From Clostridium merdae (GTDB lineage: Bacteria > Bacillota > Clostridia > Oscillospirales > Acutalibacteraceae), in the NCBI RefSeq assembly GCF_900176635.1, contig NZ_FXLN01000003.1:496001-560000 (forward strand): 64,000 nucleotides of DNA, given 5' to 3'. Position 1 is the first letter of the stretch. The number at the start of each line of letters is the position of its first letter. Both the position numbers and the translations under genes were made by a program. Below, piece by piece: positions 25,371 to 33,615 of the stretch. The notes under the pieces are model-generated. The model ran no database searches and was not told the DNA's origin. It saw nothing but the letters and a program-made list of their open reading frames with translations.

Positions 25371-25717
25371 TACGATTCCTCCACTTTGGCAAAGATCTGC
25401 CCATTTATAATAACGTCCCCACTGTTTTTCAGGCAGATACGTGCTCCCCCGGCAGAATACAATAGCAGTTCACCGGGCTCCAGCTCGCTGCTTTCCACAA
25501 TGGTACCGGCACAAACGGATTGCTGCCCGCTACCAAGGATAACCGCCTTGGCACCCGCTGGTGGAAGATAGGCAATCCCCCAAGGTGCAGCAAGAGCAAG
25601 CTCACGGTACTCACTTTCTCCCTGTACTGCCACTTGAGCATTTTGCCCTCCTGTCACTTTACCAGAAAACACCTCGCCCGTCGTTTGGGATTCCACCATT
25701 TTTTCGGTAAGCCACAT
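25370..25717 (-). CDS. Baseplate spike protein, gpV/gp45-like
   Basis: 115 aa, small beta-rich protein. ELALAAPWGIAYLPPAGAKAV followed by ELEPGELLLYSAGGARICLK and S-G-D-V-I-I-N-G is the pattern of Mu gp45-type puncturing spikes, where an OB-fold is followed by a short beta-helix and an N-G end. It replaces XkdR in the PBSX order. No C-terminal metal-binding tip (H-x-H) is visible. Confidence 0.75.
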   Translation of the reverse strand: MWLTEKMVESQTTGEVFSGKVTGGQNAQVAVQGESEYRELALAAPWGIAYLPPAGAKAVILGSGQQSVCAGTIVESSELEPGELLLYSAGGARICLKNSGDVIINGQIFAKVEES

Positions 25718-25733
25718 GCTATTCCCTCCTTAC

Positions 25734-26654
25734 TCAGCCCGACTGCCGCAAGGTAACGCTGCAAACCATTCCCGCGGCATCCAATGAATACTTCACGCTC
25801 CACACCGTTAGGCTCTCCACGTGCCCAAAATAACGGTCGTTTATCTCTGCATTTCTCCCCGGCTGTATATTCAGCCACCCCGGTAATACCCAAGTGTATT
25901 CCAGTGACTTTCGCCTTGCATTATCAAGCACGTGTCTCCCGTCTGCTGTTTGAGATGTCCCCATACAGCGGCGCCGCCGAATACCATCGCGCAGGGCCTG
26001 TTCCTCTTTATAAGAAACCGTAAACCTACCATTTTGAGGGTTACGGGTGAGAACCTCACTGATTCTCTCATGCTCACGACGCGTTCTTGTTCGTGAAAGG
26101 CAGCCTTGCCCCAGCCCCAAATCGCCAAAAACAATAGGGGCTTCTTCCTCAATCTTTCCTATGGTAAATACATCGCCGTCCTGCATTGTGGGAACTGCAT
26201 TCCAAGCCCGACGACAAAAACTTTCAAGTACCTGCCATTCACTCATTCCTTTTGTGACTGTGAAATCACCGATTTTCACAGCTCCATAGGGAACTTGGTA
26301 CTGTGTAAACCCATAGGGGGCGGCATGGCGTGAAAACACCGTGGAGAACGGAGGGGAGTAATACATTTGCGGCACCGCTTCATTATCGAGTAGCAATGCG
26401 GCCATACTGCGCACCTCCACCCCTACAAAATCCCCTTTGGTGGAATGCCGCTCCTGCTGTACATCCAGCAGGCCATAAAAGATGATTTTTTCTCCATCCA
26501 AAACACGAAGACGATACAAGGGCGGCAGGTTACTCCATGAAAACTCCCCAACCAACTCGTCTGCCGGAGCACCCGCTCCCTTGGTTATATGAACGGAAAG
26601 CGGATTACCGAGTGAATACACTTTACCTGTTGCAGTAATTCCCTCAAACGTCAC
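25734..26654 (-). CDS. Tail hub protein, gpD/XkdQ-like
   Basis: 306 aa. The N-terminal W-S-N-L-P-P-L-Y-R-L-R-V-L-D-G-E-K segment, the KGMSEWQVLESFCRRAWN helix and the C-terminal PGWLNIQPGRNAEI match hub proteins of contractile tails (late control protein D, XkdQ, Mu gpP) that cap the tube and hold the spike. It overlaps the LysM gene by 4 nt. Confidence 0.82.
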   Translation of the reverse strand: MTFEGITATGKVYSLGNPLSVHITKGAGAPADELVGEFSWSNLPPLYRLRVLDGEKIIFYGLLDVQQERHSTKGDFVGVEVRSMAALLLDNEAVPQMYYSPPFSTVFSRHAAPYGFTQYQVPYGAVKIGDFTVTKGMSEWQVLESFCRRAWNAVPTMQDGDVFTIGKIEEEAPIVFGDLGLGQGCLSRTRTRREHERISEVLTRNPQNGRFTVSYKEEQALRDGIRRRRCMGTSQTADGRHVLDNARRKSLEYTWVLPGWLNIQPGRNAEINDRYFGHVESLTVWSVKYSLDAAGMVCSVTLRQSG

Positions 26655-27175
26655 GGAATCACCAGCCTTTCCCCTTCTTGCAGGTAGTTTGGCCAGCGAA
26701 TTTGAGGATTTTTCTCCAGAATCTGGTCAACTGTCACCGAGTATGCAGTGGCAATCCTCCACAAATCATCGCCCTCTGCACATTTATAGAGCTGTCCGGA
26801 GAGAAGATTTTCTTCCGCCTCGGCAATGCCGTCTTCCCAAAACACAAAGCGGTACCTTACCAAATCCGGTTCCGGGTTTCCAATCATTTCAAGTGATAGA
26901 AACCGAGCGTAAAATGGAGGAACATTTGGCAGGGTAAGCACAGAACGCTCGGTTTTCTCGAGCTGGGTATATAGCTTTTGAAACTGCGCGATACAGTTTG
27001 CACCGTAAAACTCACCCTCGCCCTCTACCACACGCTTTTGTACCCCATAATCCTGCAAAATGCTCCCGGCAAATGGTGCATGAAGCTCTTTTACCGCTCT
27101 GCGGCAAGTTACCGTTAGCTTTTCGGGGTTATGCGGCCAAACATACTCCCCATATTTCATTGGTTGCAACTTCAT
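26651..27175 (-). CDS. Baseplate/tail protein with C-terminal LysM (XkdP-like)
   Basis: 174 aa. The N-terminus MKLQPMKYGEYVWPHNPEKL is the XkdP/DNA-circularisation-like start; the last 50 residues (Y-K-C-A-E-G-D-D-L-W-R-I-A to E-G-E-R-L-V-I-P) are a LysM domain. In PBSX-type tails this protein connects tube end and hub. Here it follows a 44-aa gene, with no tape-measure gene between tube and LysM proteins. Both ends overlap neighbours by 4 nt. Confidence 0.85.
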   Translation of the reverse strand: MKLQPMKYGEYVWPHNPEKLTVTCRRAVKELHAPFAGSILQDYGVQKRVVEGEGEFYGANCIAQFQKLYTQLEKTERSVLTLPNVPPFYARFLSLEMIGNPEPDLVRYRFVFWEDGIAEAEENLLSGQLYKCAEGDDLWRIATAYSVTVDQILEKNPQIRWPNYLQEGERLVIP

Positions 27176-27306
27176 ACCTGCTCACCCTCCAAAATTGGGT
27201 GCGGGTAACGGCGGTAATCGCGCTCCAACGCGCGGCTGATGCGCTCCGCTTCTTCTCTTTCCTGCACTGCGGTAGTATCAACTGCCGCGCTCAAATTCTG
27301 ATTCAT
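27172..27306 (-). CDS. 44-aa protein at the place of the chaperone/tape-measure genes
   Basis: MNQNLSAAVDTTAVQEREEA followed by ERISRALERDYRRYP: almost all helix, highly charged, no known domain. The start ATG overlaps the stop of the tube-like gene (ATGA), and its stop overlaps the LysM gene in the same way, so it is very likely translated. In PBSX this slot holds the tail chaperone xkdN and tape measure xkdO. It may be a remnant of one of these or a small assembly factor. Confidence 0.65.
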   Translation of the reverse strand: MNQNLSAAVDTTAVQEREEAERISRALERDYRRYPHPILEGEQV

Positions 27307-27695
27307 ACCGCATCTTCCTCTCTTCGTCTTTTTCGGGCAGTGATGATTGCATGCTCCGCTAAGAAGCCATCCCCAGCTTCTGCCTGCTCGGTAAGCTCCA
27401 GCCACTCACACCCGTTGTACACAGTTCGTATGCCATCCTGCACAGTAACCAGCCTAAAATCGGTTAACTCCCATAGGGACGACCGATTTGTGCTACCGTT
27501 TGGAACGCTAAGCTGCGAAAGCTCTAGCCGATAAGAGGGCTCACGCTCCAGAAAGGCGACCGGCTCACCCTCACCAAAAGCGTATATCGGCTTGCGTTCT
27601 TTCACACACACGCATTTCACCGAGTTTGCAGCCGCTATTTTATTCCCATTCAGCTCAATCGAAACACTTTGGCGCTTGGGTAATAACAGCTCCAT
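27303..27695 (-). CDS. Tail-tube-like small structural protein
   Basis: 130 aa, beta-rich. FGEGEPVAFLEREPSYRLEL and W-E-L-T-D-F-R-L-V-T-V-Q-D-G followed by Y-N-G-C-E-W-L-E resemble tube-type beta-sandwich proteins of the XkdM/gpV group, and the position fits XkdM. No sheath gene (XkdK, normally 350-450 aa) lies before it. The identity as tube is an inference; a baseplate tube-initiator is equally possible. Confidence 0.5.
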   Translation of the reverse strand: MELLLPKRQSVSIELNGNKIAAANSVKCVCVKERKPIYAFGEGEPVAFLEREPSYRLELSQLSVPNGSTNRSSLWELTDFRLVTVQDGIRTVYNGCEWLELTEQAEAGDGFLAEHAIITARKRRREEDAV

Positions 27696-27696
27696 G

Positions 27697-28107
27697 TTAG
27701 CCCCTGCTTTCCTTACAATAAGCGGTCATACCTACCTCCGCATTCATCCGAAATGCTTCTGTTGTATCCGAATATTCCACCTTACCGCATGAAATGGTCT
27801 GCAAACACAACCCATTATCCCCAAACAGCAGTGCATCGCTAATGCGTGAGAATGCGTCCACACACGCATTGGCACCCATTTCCCGTGAAGCAGAAATCCA
27901 AAGGCTCACCGTAAGCTCAGCACGGCGCAGAGATTCATCCAGTGAAGCGGGAACAAAACGTACCGGCAGAATTTTAAGATAAGCGCTTACCCCCTCTGTT
28001 CTCCCCTTCCGCGTTTCCCATGCCCTTGAAAAACGAATATCTCGAAGGGTCTCCTTTTCCGTTAACTGGTGAAGCAGCTCCTGTTCCAACAAATCAAAAT
28101 CCGCCAT
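27697..28107 (-). CDS. Head-tail or tail-terminator-like protein (XkdJ position)
   Basis: 136 aa, alpha/beta without known motif. The start MADFDLLEQELLHQLTEKE and the beta-rich middle with V-R-F-V-P-A-S-L-D-E-S fit tail-terminator or neck proteins that sit at this place in PBSX-like clusters. It overlaps the preceding gene by 14 nt and is followed 1 nt later by the tube-like gene. Confidence 0.5.
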   Translation of the reverse strand: MADFDLLEQELLHQLTEKETLRDIRFSRAWETRKGRTEGVSAYLKILPVRFVPASLDESLRRAELTVSLWISASREMGANACVDAFSRISDALLFGDNGLCLQTISCGKVEYSDTTEAFRMNAEVGMTAYCKESRG

Positions 28108-28450
28108 CTGTTTCCTCCCCCGGCAATTCCTTTAAAACCGCCCATAGATATAAAATTTGGTTTCCCACCTCAAAGCATTGTGCACGAATGACCTGGTAGC
28201 TTTTTTCGGAGCAGCTTAAAACCACTCCGCTCATTTGGTCTAACCGGCATTCCGGTGGACCAATGTAAGAAAAATGAGAATTATCAAAGTACCCCTCCGG
28301 CATCCAAACATCCTTCGGGGTAACCTTGTTTTTGTAATTCATCGCCTGAATGAGCGCATGCACTGTTTGTGTCTCAGCATTATCTGCGGTCACCGTTACA
28401 TTACTACCATACTGCCGGAGCATTCGGCGAAGAAAGACAGACCGCCTCAT
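28094..28450 (-). CDS. Head completion/neck protein (XkdI position)
   Basis: 118 aa. A basic helical start (MRRSVFLRRMLRQYG) is followed by beta structure with V-W-M-P-E-G-Y-F-D and Y-I-G-P-P-E-C-R-L, a shape seen in phage head-closure proteins. No strong motif; the call is by position between the capsid and tail genes. It overlaps the upstream gene by 4 nt. Confidence 0.45.
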   Translation of the reverse strand: MRRSVFLRRMLRQYGSNVTVTADNAETQTVHALIQAMNYKNKVTPKDVWMPEGYFDNSHFSYIGPPECRLDQMSGVVLSCSEKSYQVIRAQCFEVGNQILYLWAVLKELPGEETDGGF

Positions 28451-28803
28451 GACTGCACCTGCTTAAAATAAAATTCAGTATCGCAGAGGTAAGGGGAGAC
28501 CGCCCGCCGAGCCTCCTGCCACAGCCTGCGAGCTGCCTCCATTCCAGCAAGGCTTTTGGTTACACGTACCTCACCTGCTGAAACTTCACTTTCTACCCCA
28601 CTGCTTTGCGCCACCGTATAGCGGTAAAAAGCCAGTGCACCAGCAGCTGCATTCAGCAAAGCCCCCGCACTTTCTTCCTCCCTAAGCACCTGTGCGCTCA
28701 GCTCCTGCATGGCCTCCTCACATAGCCCAAGCCACACCTGCGCCTCTTGCGGGGAAAGCCCCGAAAGGCAAAGAAAACGTTCTTGTATTGCTGGCAAATT
28801 CAT
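28447..28803 (-). CDS. Head-tail connector/adaptor-like protein (XkdH position)
   Basis: 118 aa, mostly helical and alanine-rich, with L-N-A-A-A-G-A-L-A-F-Y-R-Y-T and a C-terminal R-A-V-S-P-Y-L-C. Helical adaptors of HK97 gp6 type look like this and follow the capsid gene. It begins 17 nt after the capsid stop. Assignment by position and secondary-structure pattern only. Confidence 0.5.
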   Translation of the reverse strand: MNLPAIQERFLCLSGLSPQEAQVWLGLCEEAMQELSAQVLREEESAGALLNAAAGALAFYRYTVAQSSGVESEVSAGEVRVTKSLAGMEAARRLWQEARRAVSPYLCDTEFYFKQVQS

Positions 28804-28820
28804 CGGCTTTCCCTCCTTTC

Positions 28821-29831
28821 TTATTCTCCGGTATAGCTCACAGCTCTACTTGCGCCAGCAAATATTTTCGCAAACCCGGCAATCACACTAATCGAAGCAC
28901 GCTCTAGCTGGCGGTCTATCAGTTTGTCCGAATCTGTTAGCACTTCACCGGCCTGTACCATCTCCAAGGCGCAGTTTTTATCAATACCAATCATGCGGTT
29001 ACCGGAAAGTGACGGTACATGCAGAAGCTTTGCACCCAGTGGGGTGGCCAGCTTACCGGTACCCTGAAAATCCAACCCCGCTTTGGAATCCTGAAACTCC
29101 TTTAAGTTCAAAATATCTTCCACTGCTGGGGTCGATGCCAAAATGGTATTTAGCTCATAGGGCTGCAACGCACTCCACAAACCAATCACATTTTTATATG
29201 CCAACGCACCACTTACCTGCGTGACCGGTGCAGGGTTTGCATTACCGTCCCCATCAAGCAGAACATCGACAGCGTCCTCTAATTGAGCACGGGCAATATA
29301 GGCACCAATTTGCCGCAGAGTGACGGTAAACAAATCCAGCTTTTGAAAACGCAGTGCTTCATAGGAAGCAACCAACATGCGGCCGCGCTTGTGCAGGCGC
29401 ACAAGATTCTCCTGTGTTTTCACTACTGTTTGAGGGATTTGTGCACCCTCGGCGACCGGCAAAAGTTCTTTTTCACGCGGTAATGGGTCCGATGTAATTG
29501 TGCGGTAATCCATCGAATTGATTTTAGTGACCGTCGCAACGATGGACGGCAGCAGGTCTGCCCGCTCCATCCCTTGGCGAACCGCACGAGATACATATTC
29601 GGGGAACAAAGCCGCGCTGTCACTGGTTTGGAAGAACTTTTCAACCGTATCAGAGCCGGCTCCTCCCACACGAATATCAAAGCGCTTTAGCTGACGCTGG
29701 TAAGCGTCCAGCCCGGCAAAGGGAGTTCCCTCATAATGAGTAGAGGGGTCGAGCTCCTCCAAGTTTTGGGTAAACGTTTTACCTGTACCGTACATTCCTT
29801 TTTCTAATTTTAGAGTATCGTAAAAAGCCAT
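28821..29831 (-). CDS. Major capsid protein, HK97 fold
   Basis: 336 aa (XkdG-like). The N-arm (residues 1-60) leads to FFQTSDSAALFPEYVSRAVR, the helix typical of this branch; EGAQIPQTVVKTQEN and the GRMLVASYEALRFQKLD spine helix follow, then a DVLLDGDGNANP E-loop-like part and the P-L-G-A-K-L-L-H-V-P-S-L-S-G A-domain segment. I chose ATG 29831 because GGGAGAAGATAAA precedes it. There is no separate scaffold gene; the protease C-terminus may serve. Confidence 0.85.
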   Translation of the reverse strand: MAFYDTLKLEKGMYGTGKTFTQNLEELDPSTHYEGTPFAGLDAYQRQLKRFDIRVGGAGSDTVEKFFQTSDSAALFPEYVSRAVRQGMERADLLPSIVATVTKINSMDYRTITSDPLPREKELLPVAEGAQIPQTVVKTQENLVRLHKRGRMLVASYEALRFQKLDLFTVTLRQIGAYIARAQLEDAVDVLLDGDGNANPAPVTQVSGALAYKNVIGLWSALQPYELNTILASTPAVEDILNLKEFQDSKAGLDFQGTGKLATPLGAKLLHVPSLSGNRMIGIDKNCALEMVQAGEVLTDSDKLIDRQLERASISVIAGFAKIFAGASRAVSYTGE

Positions 29832-29851
29832 TTTATCTTCTCCCTTTCTGC

Positions 29852-30193
29852 TTACAGAATAATTCCGCATACGGCTGTCGCGGTATCTACATCCACTACC
29901 AAAAGCGATCTTCCGGTAGAATCCACTTTCACTTTTCCAGCCCCATCTCCGCTAAACGCTTGGTAACCCACTGCGGGCGCCGTACCGGAGTAGGGCACTT
30001 TCACATAGCCAGCTAGCTGAACAGCGGCAAATTCGCCGCGAACATTTCCTGCAATGCCGCAAAATAGCTTGCCCGCCGCACAGGGGGCAACCTTTCCGTT
30101 AACGCTCATCATCACCGGCATACCGGCTACAGTTCCTTGTGCCGCCTCAAAGGTAACCATCTTTTCTCCAAATCCATTTAGTTCTACTTTCAT
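29852..30193 (-). CDS. Capsid decoration/stabilisation protein
   Basis: 113 aa, beta-rich and glycine/valine-rich, of the lambda-gpD/DUF2190 type: V-A-G-M-P-V-M-M-S-V-N-G-K-V-A-P-C-A-A-G-K-L-F-C-G-I-A (parts) and a VQLAGYVKVPYSG stretch. It lies between protease and capsid, where such proteins are usual. PBSX itself has no clear equivalent. Confidence 0.7.
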   Translation of the reverse strand: MKVELNGFGEKMVTFEAAQGTVAGMPVMMSVNGKVAPCAAGKLFCGIAGNVRGEFAAVQLAGYVKVPYSGTAPAVGYQAFSGDGAGKVKVDSTGRSLLVVDVDTATAVCGIIL

Positions 30194-30214
30194 TTTGAAT
30201 CCTCCCCTTTGTCG

Positions 30215-31192
30215 TTAAATTCGGAATACATCGTTCCTACCTGCTTCCTCAGCCACAGCTTCCCTCATCAGCTGCGGGCGCATGGGCATTGCATCGGTGG
30301 CCTTTTGCTTGAGAGACTTCTCGAGCAAAATCAGGTCATCTAGCTCCAAATTTTTTACTGCACGGCTCATTACGTCACAGGGAATTCCTGATTGATTGAG
30401 CGCACAAAGCCTTACAATACTTTTACTTACACTCTCACGGTACTGCCTGCCGCTTTCTGCAAGCGCTTTTAGCTCTACTATGTGTTTGGAGAGCACACCT
30501 GCCTGTTCCGACGTAAGTGTAACACCTTGCCCGGATTGTAACGCTTTCTGAATATGTTCCATCCCCAATTCACCCTCTCTTTCTGGTAAAAAGCCTTTGA
30601 TTACTCCGGCTTGCCGCTGTGCCGGCACCGCAACAAACGACCATTCATAAGCGTCTGTCGGTTCATCTAATACCGTACAACAAATGCTATTATCATAGCT
30701 GTGTCCCTTAACGTGTGTACAAGTTTGACTTTTACGGTCAGCTCCACAAATGGAGCAGCGAGCTTTCCCAACGGCACAGCCAACGCTTACCTCTTTTTTT
30801 ATTCCCGACTCCAGCTCCAGAATCAAATCGCTATTCTTCTTGGATTTGGGTAAATATGCCCTTGCCACCAGTCGTGTGTACGCTTCCCCCGCCTGTGTCT
30901 TTTTCTGCGCATCCGTCTCTATGTGCGTAGAAAAAATGCGTGCGGTTTGGTCGCCGCTTTTCATGCTATGGTCAAACAATCCGGTTTTCCCAAGAAAAAG
31001 CTTACCCAGCCGCTCTAAGGCGGAGATGGTAAACCGTTCAAAATCACGGTCAACCTCGTTATCGCATAGCACAACCGAAAATACATACAGCTCTTCAGGG
31101 GAGAACTCTCGCCTTGTATAGCGGCTTATACACTCTAACTCTTGTTCAGAAATCGCCGCCTCGGCACTTTTTAAAACATATCCCTCTCTCAC
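30215..31192 (-). CDS. Prohead protease (XkdF-like) with a cysteine-rich insert
   Basis: 325 aa. The first 210 residues resemble serine prohead proteases: LFDHS with His75, then IKKEVSVG with Ser136, and the later DAYEWSFVAVPAQ. Between Ser136 and that segment lies a zinc-finger-like set, CSICG at 146-150, TCTH at 157-160 and further Cys residues. The C-terminal 110 residues are helical and may act as scaffold. I chose GTG 31192, which overlaps the portal stop (GTGA) behind GAGAGGG, over an upstream TTG/ATG frame. The protein should cut capsid precursors during head maturation. Confidence 0.78.
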   Translation of the reverse strand: MREGYVLKSAEAAISEQELECISRYTRREFSPEELYVFSVVLCDNEVDRDFERFTISALERLGKLFLGKTGLFDHSMKSGDQTARIFSTHIETDAQKKTQAGEAYTRLVARAYLPKSKKNSDLILELESGIKKEVSVGCAVGKARCSICGADRKSQTCTHVKGHSYDNSICCTVLDEPTDAYEWSFVAVPAQRQAGVIKGFLPEREGELGMEHIQKALQSGQGVTLTSEQAGVLSKHIVELKALAESGRQYRESVSKSIVRLCALNQSGIPCDVMSRAVKNLELDDLILLEKSLKQKATDAMPMRPQLMREAVAEEAGRNDVFRI

Positions 31193-32352
31193 GCTTTTCC
31201 CTCTCTCTCTTTTTGCACATCCCACTCCAGCTTTGCAGCCTGTGCGTCTTTCAGCCTTGCGCCCGCCAGGTCAACCGTATCCTGCAAGCTAATGTCTTCC
31301 CAAACAATTTCCATTTGCTCCGAATACCCATTCATCGCAAGCCATAAGCGGCATATTTTCTCGATTACCGGCTCCAATAGACGCCGGTAGCTCTCCAATT
31401 CGCTCGTGAGAAGATCCGACTGCTGGGAGGACATTCGCTCCGTAGACGACCACGAAAGCCCAAGCAAAAACGGCGGCACACCAAGCTTCGCAACAATCTG
31501 CTCCAAAAGCTGGCGAACTGGAATCTGGCTGTCCAAAATCTGGTTATCCGCGCCAATTACGCGAATACTTACATCACCAACAGCAACAAAATCGCTTACC
31601 CCAGCTCCCGGCTGCATGGCCCGGCTCCATTGCTCCGCAATCTGCCGGGCACGCTCCGCTCCGAAAGCGCGATCCCCCTCTCCGGAGGGTTTATAGGTAA
31701 CTGCAAAACGGGCATTTCCCACTCGATCCCAGTTCACACCGATGGTGTGGTAAATTTTCATGAGAATTTCTCCCATAAACGGCAGACCCCTTAAAATCGA
31801 TACTCCATGTACTTCGCCCGGCTGAGGGTTTAGTGCAGAAAACAGCAGCAAATCGGGGTTTCTTACCGGTACCAACTCACCGGACTGCCCACGAACACAA
31901 AGGCTCACCTCCAGAGGATTTTCTCCACGCTGAAGCTCCAAGTGATCCAGCTTTGCATTGTAAAGCCCCGCAATGTTAGAAGCATCTGTCCTCAATAAAA
32001 TTTCACCCACAGCAGTACCATAAGTAAGCATTTGATCCAAATAAGTACTTAAAAATGCCTGAATACCGTTTTGCGCCATACCTACCGGAACATGCTTTAA
32101 AAAGGCATTCAATGCACGTTGAGCAGAAGAATCTGGGCAATCCACATAAAAGGTACCAATGAGCCTTACTGTTTTCTCCAGTGCAGCCGATATCAACGGA
32201 ACCGACTCCCGTAGTGTGCCGTACAAGCGCTGTTCCCCACCGGAAAGCGGTGTACACCGGTTCCAGCTCCAGCCCGACTGCCACTCGGAACGCAAAGCCG
32301 TTTGTGCGGCGGGAACGGAATCCGCGCTCTTTTTTGTTTTAAACCAACCCAT
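31189..32352 (-). CDS. Phage portal protein
   Basis: 387 aa (XkdE-like). L-M-K-I-Y-H-T-I-G-V-N-W-D-R-V-G-N-A-R-F forms the wing region, then VPPFLLGLSWSSTERMSSQQ and a long helix with LEPVIEKICRLWLAMNG are typical of portal stem/crown parts. The N-terminal 50 residues are basic and probably flexible. Its start overlaps the terminase gene by 14 nt, and its stop is shared with the protease GTG start. Confidence 0.85.
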   Translation of the reverse strand: MGWFKTKKSADSVPAAQTALRSEWQSGWSWNRCTPLSGGEQRLYGTLRESVPLISAALEKTVRLIGTFYVDCPDSSAQRALNAFLKHVPVGMAQNGIQAFLSTYLDQMLTYGTAVGEILLRTDASNIAGLYNAKLDHLELQRGENPLEVSLCVRGQSGELVPVRNPDLLLFSALNPQPGEVHGVSILRGLPFMGEILMKIYHTIGVNWDRVGNARFAVTYKPSGEGDRAFGAERARQIAEQWSRAMQPGAGVSDFVAVGDVSIRVIGADNQILDSQIPVRQLLEQIVAKLGVPPFLLGLSWSSTERMSSQQSDLLTSELESYRRLLEPVIEKICRLWLAMNGYSEQMEIVWEDISLQDTVDLAGARLKDAQAAKLEWDVQKEREGKA

Positions 32353-33613
32353 CGTATTCTCCTGTCCGGCGCGGTGCAGCTACCGCATAGCAGCCTGCCG
32401 CGTCTTGCTGTAATATCGTTGCGGTAAAATATCGAATGTCGTCCATGGCATGGTCGTTTTCCTTGATTGGGGTATCCTTAGTGTGATCGGAGCTCCAACG
32501 GTACAGTGAAAATTCCCGCATAGCATCTGGGCAGGTATCGCAAATGCGAATCTGCCCCTCCTTTAATGCAGCCGCAACCTGACGTATTCCGTCTACTACA
32601 TCGTTTTTTGCCGGTACCACTGGGTAGCTCCCGTGCCGGCGAATCACCGCCATAAAGCTTGCCGCAGAAGGGTCGGCTACAACACATTCGATTCTTCGTG
32701 CTCCTGCAAGCTTACACAAACCGGTATAATGCTCCTCATCCGTTCGCTGAAAACCCTCCCGGCGGGAATCGTAGTAATACTCTGCCAGCCGATACCAACA
32801 GCCGTTCTGTTCCCCCCATAACCCAAAGGAGGAGGGGTTGACTGTGCCGTAATCACAAGAGATGATATACCGCTCAAACACACCGCTAGGCACGGGGCAA
32901 AATTGCTCCTGTGTCATAAAAGGGTACACAAGCCCCTCTGCCGCCACCCATTCTCCCAACACAAAGCGCCGAAAAAAAGTTCCGGAATACAGCCCGCGGT
33001 AACGCTCTAGCATTGCTTTTGAGAGGGACGGATTATCCTCCATTTGAAAATGAAGATACAAGGCTCTTTTTTGCGGTGCATTTACAATCCATTCGCGGTA
33101 AAACCAATGCTGTGGGTTCTCCGGATTACAGTTGAACCAAAAAGTTGAACCCTCAACCGAGCAGCGAGCCAGTGCCTGCTCTACAAATGAGCGGGGCATC
33201 AAAGCCACCTCATCAAACAACACCCCCGCCAGTGTCATCCCTTGTATGAGTGCACCGGAAGACTCATCCTTACCACCAAATAAATAGTAACGATTTTCTC
33301 TTCCGCAAGCTGCAATCGTCAGCATGTTTTCAGAGAGTTGCATCGTACATTCAAAACCGTTTTCCCGTAGCACCGGCATCAAAGGCACGACTAAATTCCG
33401 GCGCAGCGAACGAATGGTTTTTCCGCAAAGGGCAAAGGCTTGTCCATGAAAACGGGAAAGCGACCATGAAATAAAAGAGATACCAAGGCACATTGTTTTC
33501 CCGCTTCTTACCGCTCCGTCACAAATAACAGCACTGTACTGCTCATAAGGGCTACCCTTGCACCACCAGCTCAATGCCTGAAGCTGTTTTTTTGAAAACG
33601 GATGAAATGCCAA
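32339..33613 (-). CDS. Terminase large subunit (XtmB-like)
   Basis: 424 aa DNA-packaging motor. Walker A GAVRSGKTM is at residues 33-41, Walker B LAGVLFDEVAL at about 128-138 and the coupling motif FNCNPENPQHW at 160-170. The RNase H-like nuclease domain has the first Asp in ISCDYGTVNPSS (Asp254), the second in CVVADPSAAS (Asp314) and the last acidic group in NDHAMDDIRYF. All ATPase and nuclease residues are intact, so packaging activity could be preserved. It starts 2 nt after the small-subunit gene. Confidence 0.93.
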   Translation of the reverse strand: MAFHPFSKKQLQALSWWCKGSPYEQYSAVICDGAVRSGKTMCLGISFISWSLSRFHGQAFALCGKTIRSLRRNLVVPLMPVLRENGFECTMQLSENMLTIAACGRENRYYLFGGKDESSGALIQGMTLAGVLFDEVALMPRSFVEQALARCSVEGSTFWFNCNPENPQHWFYREWIVNAPQKRALYLHFQMEDNPSLSKAMLERYRGLYSGTFFRRFVLGEWVAAEGLVYPFMTQEQFCPVPSGVFERYIISCDYGTVNPSSFGLWGEQNGCWYRLAEYYYDSRREGFQRTDEEHYTGLCKLAGARRIECVVADPSAASFMAVIRRHGSYPVVPAKNDVVDGIRQVAAALKEGQIRICDTCPDAMREFSLYRWSSDHTKDTPIKENDHAMDDIRYFTATILQQDAAGCYAVAAPRRTGEYDGLV

Positions 33614-33615
33614 GC

